Of a stretch of 8,252 nt of DNA, positions 1 to 6,390 are shown in pieces; positions within the stretch are counted from its first letter, which is position 1, and each line of letters begins with the position of its first letter. Location: NCBI GenBank assembly GCA_026413805.1, contig JAOAKE010000025.1:1-8252 (forward strand), written 5' to 3'. A model generated the notes under the pieces. The model saw only the letters and a program-made list of their open reading frames with translations. It had not been told where the DNA came from and did no database searches. Origin of the DNA: Microcaldota archaeon (GTDB lineage: Archaea; Micrarchaeota; Micrarchaeia; Anstonellales; Anstonellaceae). The position numbers and the translations under genes are program-made.

Positions 1-759
1 GGCGCCTCCTTGATTTTGCCCTTTGATTCAAATGCCACCATTGGAAGCGGAGTGCAAGATTACTCTCCAAACAGCTATAACTTAAGCTTAGGGGGCGGCA
101 ACCCTGCAAACGCACCAACCTGGCAGCAAGAAAGCTGCCCATCTGGAGGCTGCTATTCATTTGACGGCATAAACGATTTCATCAACGGCTCCCCAATTTC
201 CATAGATTCGCCACCCTCTTTTCAGCTTGGAGAAGAAAGGGTATTAAATGGCGGGCTTGAAACTGTAACCGGCACCCCTGATGATGGAAATACAGATGAG
301 TGGGCATATTGGCGCGTTCGTAATCTAAATAATTACCTCTTTGACTCCACCACAACATCTGTGAGCGGCAAGGCAGTCAAGATATATGGAGGCACAAATA
401 TTAGCAGCTATTTTAACCAAAGCATCAGGATAGTTGGAAACACCCTTTACAACCTTACCCTTTATTCGCGGGGGCAAGGGGCACGATATGCTATAGTCAG
501 CACTTCAAACAGCTATTACCTGCAAAACGATGGGAGCTGGTCCGCAACTATAAACCTGTTTTCAACAGGAGCCTCGCCTGGTGCCTATTCTGCCACAACC
601 AAACTATTTGCCCTGCCCTATGGGCTTACAAACATCTCAATAAGGCTCTATCCATCCTCTGTCAGTGGCGAGACAGTTTATTACGATTCCATATCCCTTC
701 GGCAGGCAGCTGGAATGAACGGAGGCTTTGAGTATTATTTTGCAGACAATATCGGGTGA
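1..759 (+). CDS. Partial secreted surface protein, LamG half plus CBM-like jelly roll (3' end of gene)
   Basis: The frame is open from base 1, so the true start lies upstream; 252 codons are visible before the TGA at 757-759. Visible residues 4-74 look like the first half of a LamG/concanavalin-like fold: LPFDSN, then DYSPNSYNLS, then a Cys pair (C46, C51) just before the hallmark YSFDGINDFI. Residues 83-234 resemble a CBM_4_9-type carbohydrate-binding jelly roll: it opens NGGLE, has a central RYAI...GSW stretch, and ends IRLYPSS...YYDSISL. That segment is clearly related to residues 718-868 of the next gene. No transmembrane anchor is seen at the C terminus. The protein stops soon after a second NGGFE-like opening, so it may be truncated. 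It is probably extracellular and glycosylated (several NxS/T sites). The exact ligand is unknown. The next gene follows after 7 bases, suggesting co-transcription. Confidence 0.8.
   Translation, partial: GASLILPFDSNATIGSGVQDYSPNSYNLSLGGGNPANAPTWQQESCPSGGCYSFDGINDFINGSPISIDSPPSFQLGEERVLNGGLETVTGTPDDGNTDEWAYWRVRNLNNYLFDSTTTSVSGKAVKIYGGTNISSYFNQSIRIVGNTLYNLTLYSRGQGARYAIVSTSNSYYLQNDGSWSATINLFSTGASPGAYSATTKLFALPYGLTNISIRLYPSSVSGETVYYDSISLRQAAGMNGGFEYYFADNIG
10..222 (+). other. LamG N-terminal half (protein domain)
   Basis: This encodes LPFD..., DYSPNSYN and YSFDGINDFI, typical of the first strands of LamG/pentraxin-like modules. The usual next strand (xISAWVKP-like) does not follow; a CBM-like jelly roll begins instead. 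Confidence 0.55.
247..702 (+). other. CBM-like jelly roll, copy 1 (protein domain)
   Basis: It starts NGGLE, a common first strand of CBM_4_9-like modules, and ends at YYDSISL. It aligns by eye with 2918-3370 (SGKAVKIY with SGSAALQI, RYAI with RYAI, IRLYPSS with VRFYPAS, YYDSISL with LLDDVQI). Carbohydrate binding is family knowledge, not shown here. Confidence 0.6.
755..759 (+). promoter_or_regulatory. Shine-Dalgarno GGTGA overlapping the upstream stop codon
   Basis: GGTGA complements the archaeal 16S rRNA 3' end and contains the TGA stop of the preceding gene. It lies 7 bases before the ATG at 767 but only 1 base before the ATG at 761, so 767 is the better start. Confidence 0.6.
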
Positions 760-766
760 AATGAAT

Positions 767-817
767 ATGAAAAAGCCACTAATTGGCATCCTTTTGCTCT
801 TGGCAATTGCAAATGCA
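767..817 (+). other. Sec-type signal peptide coding segment
   Basis: MKKPLIGILLLLAIANA has two lysines, a hydrophobic core and an ANA site, with cleavage likely before ENQ. It fits a signal peptidase I substrate. There is no class III prepilin-like charged cleavage site ahead of the hydrophobic stretch, so the protein does not look like a pilin. Confidence 0.75.
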
Positions 818-3800
818 GAAAACCAGACAGTTTCCTTCTCAACTTGGTCTTCATCTGGAGAGGAGTGCTCTGGCTGGAACTCACCCTCAAATGCCCGGTT
901 TCGCGACGCGGTATATACTACTTCTTCAATACAACCAGAGTCTTCATCATGTTTTCTTGTTGGGCAAGGCGGTTTTAACATACCTTCATCTGCAACCATT
1001 GAAGGGTTTCAGGCAACTGTAGTAAAAAGGGCGTCTTTTTATAACCCCCATCTACGTTATTTGAAAGACAGGTCAGTCCAGCTCACTTTAAGTGGAGAGT
1101 TTGGCCAAAGCACTGATAAGGCAAACTCTTCGCCATGGCAAAACACTTCTGACATGGTTGTGGTCTATGGCGGACCAAATGATTTGTGGGGCTTGAATGA
1201 CACTCTTGGAAGAAGGCCAACTCCTGAAGAAGTAAACAGCCCATATTTTGGAATGGGCTTGGCTGCCGAGCAAGTATTTTTGAGCGGTCCTTTAAGTTAT
1301 ATCACTGCCTACATTGATGTAATGAACCTAACTGTTTTCTATTCACTTCCACCGAATCAGCCACCTTCTGTTTCTTCAATTTCAATCTCACCTTCTTCGC
1401 CTTCTAAGCTAACTAATATGTCATGCAATGTTACAGTTAAGGACGCTGAAAATACCACGACCACTGTTTATTACGAGTGGTATAAAAATGATATAAACCA
1501 AACCTCCCTTGCAGGTTCGCTAGACAACGTTCTTAATAACACGCCAACACTGGTTTCCAACCTAACTTCAGGTAATTTCTCAAAGATGGAGGAGTGGTAC
1601 TGCAGGGCGCGGGCATATGATGGCAAAAATTTCTCAACCTGGGGCAGAAGTGACTATGTTGTGATAGTAAACTCTCCGCCATTCAATGCCTCAGTTGGAG
1701 GCTTCTCAAGCGAGGTTCTCCCATGGTTTTTGGTCAATGGCAGTGTTATAGACTTGGACAGCAGTGGTAGTGGTTCACTAGGCGGAAACATAGATATATC
1801 TAATACAAATATAACCTCTTCCACCGGGCCATGCACTGTGGTTTCCACGTCCAATTCAGGAACTTTATTTAGAGTTCAGTACAACTGCACCATCAACCCC
1901 CCTGCAACTGCAAATGTTACTATCGGCTTTACAGACACTGACGGGGCTTATGCAGAGGCATCTGCAAGCAAAAAGTATGGCGCCCCTATATGTGACTTTG
2001 ATTATGTCTGTGAGATCGGCGAGAACCAGTATTTCTGTCCATTAGACTGTGGCTGCAACCTCAATGGCTTTTGTGAAGCTCTGCGAGGAGAAAACCCACT
2101 TACCTGCCGCCCAGACTGCCCATGCCTTGTGGACGGAGTTTGTGATGCTGCAAATGGAGAAAACTACTTTAACTGCCCCTCAGACTGCCCAACTCTTTTC
2201 AACTGCACTCTATCGATTGGTGCTTCTTGCAGCCTTTCAAGCCTTCCTCCCTTGTGCTGCCCAATTGGCACATTGTGCAATTTATCTTCTGGCAGTTCCG
2301 GCACTTGCTGCATACCGGCAGGAAGCGCTTTTTCATGCTCTTCAAACTCACAATGTTGCTTAGGCAAATGCCAAAATTCCTATTGTGTTTTGCTGCTTTC
2401 TTGCGGGCAAAATTGCACCTCTTCTTCAGATTGCGGCTCATCTTGCCCATTTTGTGCCACGCCAAGAGGAGGAGGGCAAGCAGTTTGCAGCTCATGCATA
2501 CAGAATGGCAGCTCTACCCCGTGTTTTTCTGATTCTTCTTGTTGCCCTGGCTCAAAGTGCTCGCCAAGCAACAACCGCTGCACATCCTGCTTTGGAGTGA
2601 ATGAAACTTGCCTTATAGATTCAGATTGCTGCTCAGGGCGATGTGAAAACTCTGAGGCTGGAGTCAGAAAGTGTGCTCCGCCCCTTCAGTGCAGCCAAAG
2701 GGGAGGCCCCTGTTCTGCAACCTATCCATGCTGCAGCAACATAGAAACTCTATTTTGCGATTACCTCAACCCCCTCCCCGGTGCGCCTGCTGGAACTGGC
2801 ACATGCCGAACAGCAATTCCGCCTGGGTTTGCATGCAATTCAAGCTATAGCTGCAGCCAAAATACAACTTATAGCTGTCGTGCAGCAGCGCCCCTTGGCA
2901 GCAGGAACTATTGCCTTGCAAGTGCATTCTCCGGCTATCTCTTTCCAAACTGGGCAAAGATAGGGAATGCTAACTTTACCATTTCAACTACTGCGCGAAG
3001 CGGCAGTGCTGCACTTCAAATCTCTTCTTTGCCTTCCCAAGCAAACGCTTCTTATATCTACAACAGCCAGCTGGCGCTAAAAAACAACTCACGCTACCTT
3101 TTGGAGTTCTGGACAAGAGGGAGCGGCTCAGACACAGGAGTGCGATATGCCATTTATGACGTAGTGAATGATGCCTACCTAAACTCATCTGGCGGGTGGG
3201 AATTTAACCGCACCACACCTATAATCCATAATTCAAATGCAATCTCCCCAACTTATACTTACCAGTCAGTTTCTTTCAAAACTCTTTCTGGCAATGTTTC
3301 TGCAATTGAGGTTCGCTTTTATCCTGCTTCCAACGGGGCTGCAGTTCTGCTTGATGATGTGCAAATAACCGAAACCCCAGACTTTACCATGATGGCCTAT
3401 ATCCGAATCCCCTCTTCAGTCTCTTCCACTGTTTTTTCACAATTGGCAACTGAAGAGGGAAACTTGCAAGGCTTTCATTGGTCAATTTCAGACAGAACCC
3501 TTCAAGCGGAGTTTTACAGCGCCGCTTCCGGAGGCAGCTCAGCATCCCGCTCCATGCCAATTCCTGATTCTGCGTGGCACCACTTTACCGTTTCGGTCAA
3601 TAGAAGCAGCGGCAAAATTTATTCCTACATTGATGGGCAGCCATATACATACGGCAACTTCAGCCTCGGTAGGATAAATGCTTCATCTCCGTTCATGATT
3701 GGCAAGGACATCTATGATATTGGCATATTGGCGGGCTCAATCGACGAAATTAGATTTTATAACCGAATTCTTGCTCCTTCAGAAGTTTTTGCCCACTACA

Positions 3801-4591
3801 CAGGCACTTACCAGCAGAGATGCACAGTAAACATCACCAACCAATACGATCTACTCCCACCAACCGCTTACTTTAATGCAGCTATACGGCTAAGACAGCT
3901 TGACAACTCAGCCAGGCTTTCCCTTCCATTTGATTTGAATTTCTCTTCAAATAGAGTAGTTAGCGGGATGGACTACTCTGGATTTACCGCAAGTGCACGG
4001 CATAACGCCACATGGGTTCCTAATGGAAAAATAGGCGGAGCATTTAATTTCACTCCCACCCAGGCAGTTGAGGTTTTCTCACCGGTATTTAACATCGCTG
4101 AAGACTTTACCCTTAGCGCATGGGTTTATCCAACAACCCTCCACCCCATAACTTACATAATAGGAAATGCCGATGACAACCATACTCGAGGGGCAGTTCT
4201 TGCGGCTTGCAGCGGAGGGCGCCCCTGCCTTTATGTCAATGGCAGCTATGCATCAGCAACCAACTATACCCTAATGACCAACAAGTGGACCCACCTCGCA
4301 GCAGTTTGGGAATCAGGCAAACCAAAAATATATGCTGACGCGGTTCTCCTCAACCATTCAGTCAGCAACAGCACCTTTATTTCCAGCTTTTCTTCGCCTG
4401 GCTCTGTGGCAGACCAGCGCTTTTTAGTAGGAAAGGCGTATATATCTGCCTCAGATGTAGGATATACTGGGCTTATTGACGAGGTCCGGGTTTTTGGCAG
4501 GGCATTTACCCAGTCTGAAATCCGGCAGCTTTATCGCGACAGCTACCTTTTGGTAAATAACACATTTCTCCCAATTTCGGGCGCAAGGTGA
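767..4591 (+). CDS. Giant secreted cysteine-rich multidomain surface protein (Ig-like, knottin-like, CBM-like, LamG)
   Basis: The product has 1274 residues, counted from the ATG at 767, which gives a compact signal peptide and a well-placed GGTGA; an in-frame ATG at 761 adds two residues. Modules: signal peptide 1-17. Residues 20-193 form a jelly-roll-like module (WNSPSNA, GFNIPSSATIEGF, YGGPNDLWG, then AYIDVMNLTVFY), a pattern I recognise from many phage and prokaryote surface proteins. Residues 196-303 and 304-402 are Ig-like, each with a likely disulfide (C220-C279, C356-C374). Residues 409-474 hold three GEN cysteine repeats and 480-716 knottin-like clusters. Residues 718-868 are a CBM-like jelly roll, 870-1015 the second half of a LamG, and 1045-1260 a complete LamG. 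Residues 409-716 contain 52 of about 61 cysteines. I count more than 40 NxS/T sequons. No C-terminal anchor is visible. A role in adhesion or binding outside the cell is inferred; the specific function is unknown. Confidence 0.88.
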   Translation: MKKPLIGILLLLAIANAENQTVSFSTWSSSGEECSGWNSPSNARFRDAVYTTSSIQPESSSCFLVGQGGFNIPSSATIEGFQATVVKRASFYNPHLRYLKDRSVQLTLSGEFGQSTDKANSSPWQNTSDMVVVYGGPNDLWGLNDTLGRRPTPEEVNSPYFGMGLAAEQVFLSGPLSYITAYIDVMNLTVFYSLPPNQPPSVSSISISPSSPSKLTNMSCNVTVKDAENTTTTVYYEWYKNDINQTSLAGSLDNVLNNTPTLVSNLTSGNFSKMEEWYCRARAYDGKNFSTWGRSDYVVIVNSPPFNASVGGFSSEVLPWFLVNGSVIDLDSSGSGSLGGNIDISNTNITSSTGPCTVVSTSNSGTLFRVQYNCTINPPATANVTIGFTDTDGAYAEASASKKYGAPICDFDYVCEIGENQYFCPLDCGCNLNGFCEALRGENPLTCRPDCPCLVDGVCDAANGENYFNCPSDCPTLFNCTLSIGASCSLSSLPPLCCPIGTLCNLSSGSSGTCCIPAGSAFSCSSNSQCCLGKCQNSYCVLLLSCGQNCTSSSDCGSSCPFCATPRGGGQAVCSSCIQNGSSTPCFSDSSCCPGSKCSPSNNRCTSCFGVNETCLIDSDCCSGRCENSEAGVRKCAPPLQCSQRGGPCSATYPCCSNIETLFCDYLNPLPGAPAGTGTCRTAIPPGFACNSSYSCSQNTTYSCRAAAPLGSRNYCLASAFSGYLFPNWAKIGNANFTISTTARSGSAALQISSLPSQANASYIYNSQLALKNNSRYLLEFWTRGSGSDTGVRYAIYDVVNDAYLNSSGGWEFNRTTPIIHNSNAISPTYTYQSVSFKTLSGNVSAIEVRFYPASNGAAVLLDDVQITETPDFTMMAYIRIPSSVSSTVFSQLATEEGNLQGFHWSISDRTLQAEFYSAASGGSSASRSMPIPDSAWHHFTVSVNRSSGKIYSYIDGQPYTYGNFSLGRINASSPFMIGKDIYDIGILAGSIDEIRFYNRILAPSEVFAHYTGTYQQRCTVNITNQYDLLPPTAYFNAAIRLRQLDNSARLSLPFDLNFSSNRVVSGMDYSGFTASARHNATWVPNGKIGGAFNFTPTQAVEVFSPVFNIAEDFTLSAWVYPTTLHPITYIIGNADDNHTRGAVLAACSGGRPCLYVNGSYASATNYTLMTNKWTHLAAVWESGKPKIYADAVLLNHSVSNSTFISSFSSPGSVADQRFLVGKAYISASDVGYTGLIDEVRVFGRAFTQSEIRQLYRDSYLLVNNTFLPISGAR
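1991..2188 (+). repeat. Three tandem C-x5-C-x(8-10)-C-x3-C protein repeats with GEN core
   Basis: Residues 409-474 of the giant protein form three units: C409-C415-C424-C428, C430-C436-C447-C451 and C453-C459-C470-C474. Each contains GEN between the second and third cysteine and ends C-x-x-D-C, the first two running on into the next unit through one residue. Such C...G(x)C(x)nGEN...C(P)xDC units recur in secreted archaeal and bacterial proteins. A calcium or structural role is possible but unproven. Confidence 0.75.
2204..2806 (+). repeat. Tandem knottin-like (inhibitor cystine knot-like) cysteine clusters
   Basis: Residues 480-680 contain six successive six-cysteine clusters. Five show C-x(6-8)-C-x(5-8)-CC-x(3-7)-C-x(4-15)-C: C480-C514, C515-C540, C577-C605, C608-C636 and C642-C680. 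One variant (C546-C574) lacks the adjacent CC. The clearest units are C515-C540 (x8, x5, CC, x3, x4) and C608-C636 (x6, x5, CC, x3, x9). A degenerate four-cysteine cluster follows at 690-716. The spacing matches the general cystine-knot consensus; the actual disulfide pairing and fold cannot be read from sequence. Confidence 0.65.
2918..3370 (+). other. CBM-like jelly roll, copy 2 (protein domain)
   Basis: Residues 718-868 resemble the module at 247-702 of the upstream gene. Shared landmarks are W..., SGSAALQI, RYAIYDVVNDAYL, GGWEF, VRFYPAS and LLDDVQI. The NGGFE-like first strand is not recognisable, so the start of the fold is eroded or replaced. Confidence 0.55.
3374..3811 (+). other. LamG C-terminal half directly after the CBM-like module
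   Basis: Residues 870-1015 begin at DFTMMAYIRIPSS, which corresponds to the middle strand of LamG modules (usually TISAWVKP). They continue with WHHFTVSVNRSSG and IYSYIDGQ, and end GSIDEIRFYNRILAPSEV, the typical LamG ending. No first half (FDG-containing) precedes it in this gene. Confidence 0.6.
3899..4546 (+). other. Complete C-terminal LamG domain
   Basis: Residues 1045-1260 run from LSLPFDLN through GGAFNFTPTQAVEV, FTLSAWVYPTT and WTHLAAVWESGKPKIYADAV to GLIDEVRVFGRAFTQSEI. All the landmark strands of a LamG_3/concanavalin-like fold are present in order. These domains typically bind glycans or proteins, but no ligand can be assigned. Confidence 0.75.
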
Positions 4592-4616
4592 TTGAGCAAA
4601 AAGGGGTATGAAAAGT

Positions 4617-4625
4617 ATTATTAAA
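4617..4625 (+). promoter_or_regulatory. Possible archaeal TATA-like element before the ATPase gene
   Basis: ATTATTAAA, preceded by purine-rich GAAAAG (BRE-like), lies in the 54-base gap about 25 bases before the ATG at 4646. Transcription would then start very near the ATG, giving an almost leaderless mRNA. This conflicts with the presence of an SD-like site, so an internal promoter is only a weak suggestion. Confidence 0.25.
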
Positions 4626-4632
4626 TCTAAAA

Positions 4633-4638
4633 GAGATG
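4633..4638 (+). promoter_or_regulatory. SD-like GAGATG for the ATPase gene
   Basis: GAGATG differs by one base from the consensus GAGGTG and sits 7 bases before the ATG at 4646, the same spacing as at the starts at 767 and 7301. It supports 4646 as the start. Confidence 0.45.
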
Positions 4639-4645
4639 TCTGAGC

Positions 4646-6376
4646 ATGCTTGAAACCAAGATAGACCAATTGGTTGCTTACCTTGAGAGCAAGAAAAGCG
4701 CGCGCCTAGAGGAGCTTGCAAGCCAAGTGCAACTTCCTGTCCAAACAGTTGAGCTCATCTGCAATGTTCTTGAAAAGGGCGGAGTGATCGACCTGGATTA
4801 TCCCCTGAACATATCTGAAAAGCCGACAGCAATCTTTCGGCTTTTGCCTCTAGAACCGCCAGCTCCTGAAGAGGTGCCAAAGGGCAAAGCCATATCCTCC
4901 TATTCATTTGTTGCTGATGGAGTGCCAGCCTCAGTTAAAATAATTGACACAGAAAAGGAAAAATTCTATGTAATACAGCTTGTTGAGTTCGGGGCAGCCA
5001 CAAAGATATTCCTCGACTTAATCAAGGACGAGCTTCTTCGTGCCCTTCCCATCAGCCTCCAAAACGAAGTTTCAGACTTGGAGCGTGCAGCTGCTGTCAG
5101 GGCAGAGTTCCGCCAGCTCATCCAAAAATATCTCTCCCAGTTCCAGCTTGGAAAGGAAACAGAAGAGATACTGGTCGGGGTGCTTTTGCACAAGCTCTTT
5201 GGCTTGGGAGAAATAGACATACTCAATCAAGACGACTGGCTGGAAGAAATAACCATCAACAACTCAAAATCTCCTATTGCAGTTTATCACCGCAAGCTCG
5301 GCTGGCTGCGAACCAACCTATACATGCCTGACGAAGATGCCATATTCAACTATGCATCTCAGATAGGCAGGAGGGTGGGGCGGCAGATAGCAACCCTTAC
5401 CCCCATCCTAGATGCACGGCTGGAGACAGGCGACCGAGTATGCGCCACCCTGCTGCCAATCTCTTCCCATGGCAACACCCTAACCATCCGCAGGTTTGCG
5501 CGGAACCCCTGGACAATTGGAAACCTGGTAGGCGACCCAGGCTATTCTATGACTCCTGAAATGGCGGGAATGCTTTGGCAGGCAATACATTACGAGATGA
5601 ACATAATAATAGCCGGAGGCACTGCATCAGGCAAAACCACTGCCCTAAACGCGCTTGCAGCATTTATCCCTCCAAATCAAAGGGTTATAACAATTGAAGA
5701 CACCCGCGAGCTTGTACTTCCACCTTACCAGTGGAATTGGGTGCCCCTTTTGACACGAAACCCAAACGCGGAAGGGCTGGGAGAAATATCAATGCTTGAC
5801 CTTCTTGTAACTTCGCTTAGGATGAGGCCTGACCGAATTTTGCTTGGAGAAATCAGGCGCCAGCGCGAAGCAGAGGTTCTATTTGAGGCAATGCATACTG
5901 GCCATTCAGTCTGCTCAACTCTCCATGCAGACACCGGCATGCAGGCACTGAGAAGGCTTACAACTCCGCCAATTTCACTGCCCCCCTCTGAATTGGATGC
6001 AATCAACCTATTGGTAGTTCAATATCGCGACCGGCGGAAAAACATAAGGCGCACCCTTGAAATATGTGAAATAGTAAGCGGCGCAAAAGAGGAAGACCTT
6101 TCAACAAACGTGATCTATCGCTGGAGGCCAAGAACAGACACTTTTGACATGGTGGGAGAGCCAAACAAATACCTAAAAGAGCTAAACCTTCACACAGGCA
6201 TGACGAAAGAGGAGATATTCCAAGACATCAAGAACCGGGCAACGGTCCTTCGCTGGATGATTTCCAACAAGCTGACAGACATCGAGTCAGTTGGGCGGAT
6301 AATGTCCCTTTATTACAGCAAGCCAAAGGAGATACTTGAAATAGCAAAGAAGGCCCTTTCAGGAGAGAAAAAGTGA
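4646..6376 (+). CDS. Type II/IV secretion (GspE/FlaI/TadA-family) motor ATPase with N-terminal winged-helix-like segment
   Basis: This 576-residue cytoplasmic hexameric-type ATPase powers assembly of type IV filaments or secretion. Residues 1-52 look like a winged helix (LEELASQVQLPVQTVELI..VLEKGGVIDLD). Residues 85-320 match the family's N-terminal region (GLGEIDIL...LEEITIN; ARLETGDRV; TIRRF). The catalytic core is intact: Walker A GGTASGKT at 324-331, Asp box ITIEDTREL with D352, Walker B-type MRPDRILLGEIR with catalytic-type E402, and His box HTGHSVCSTLHADT at 417-430. Length fits archaeal family members (roughly 500-600 residues). The two platform genes immediately downstream (14 and then 10 bases between genes) are its expected membrane partners. 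It is not a KaiC, FlaH or PilT-only retraction ATPase by context. Which filament it serves (Tad/Epd-like pilus, adhesion pilus or another) cannot be settled here, so no gene symbol is given. Confidence 0.93.
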   Translation: MLETKIDQLVAYLESKKSARLEELASQVQLPVQTVELICNVLEKGGVIDLDYPLNISEKPTAIFRLLPLEPPAPEEVPKGKAISSYSFVADGVPASVKIIDTEKEKFYVIQLVEFGAATKIFLDLIKDELLRALPISLQNEVSDLERAAAVRAEFRQLIQKYLSQFQLGKETEEILVGVLLHKLFGLGEIDILNQDDWLEEITINNSKSPIAVYHRKLGWLRTNLYMPDEDAIFNYASQIGRRVGRQIATLTPILDARLETGDRVCATLLPISSHGNTLTIRRFARNPWTIGNLVGDPGYSMTPEMAGMLWQAIHYEMNIIIAGGTASGKTTALNALAAFIPPNQRVITIEDTRELVLPPYQWNWVPLLTRNPNAEGLGEISMLDLLVTSLRMRPDRILLGEIRRQREAEVLFEAMHTGHSVCSTLHADTGMQALRRLTTPPISLPPSELDAINLLVVQYRDRRKNIRRTLEICEIVSGAKEEDLSTNVIYRWRPRTDTFDMVGEPNKYLKELNLHTGMTKEEIFQDIKNRATVLRWMISNKLTDIESVGRIMSLYYSKPKEILEIAKKALSGEKK

Positions 6377-6378
6377 AG

Positions 6379-6385
6379 AAGGGAT
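6379..6385 (+). promoter_or_regulatory. Purine-rich SD-like AAGGGAT for the first platform gene
   Basis: AAGGGAT lies 5 bases before the ATG at 6391 and just after the ATPase stop (TGA 6374-6376). It is an imperfect match to AGGTGAT, but the position and the lack of a better start support 6391. Confidence 0.4.
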
Positions 6386-6390
6386 AGAAA

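Noticed and set aside
700..767. Frameshift joining the upstream surface gene to the giant protein
   Set aside because: The second frame begins with a proper signal peptide and a well-spaced SD, and the frame upstream of it meets a stop at 716-718, so they are separate genes.
767..817. Class III (prepilin-like) signal peptide on the giant protein
   Set aside because: The hydrophobic stretch directly follows the lysines and ends in an ANA signal peptidase I-type site, without a prepilin cleavage motif before it.
637..999. Minus-strand open frame across the junction of the two surface genes
   Set aside because: It has no signal, domain or ribosome site and covers two well-supported + strand genes.
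1991..2188. CRISPR or DNA-level direct repeats
   Set aside because: The periodicity is at protein level (cysteine and GEN positions); the nucleotide sequences of the units differ and there are no spacer-like segments.
2049..2600. Several overlapping open frames on both strands in the cysteine-rich region
   Set aside because: Repeated TGC/TGT-rich codons leave alternate frames open; none encodes a recognisable protein, while the main frame has an ordered cysteine pattern.
4608..4643. 11-codon frame as a real small gene
   Set aside because: It is too short and featureless to support as a CDS; kept only as part of a low-interest observation about the gap.
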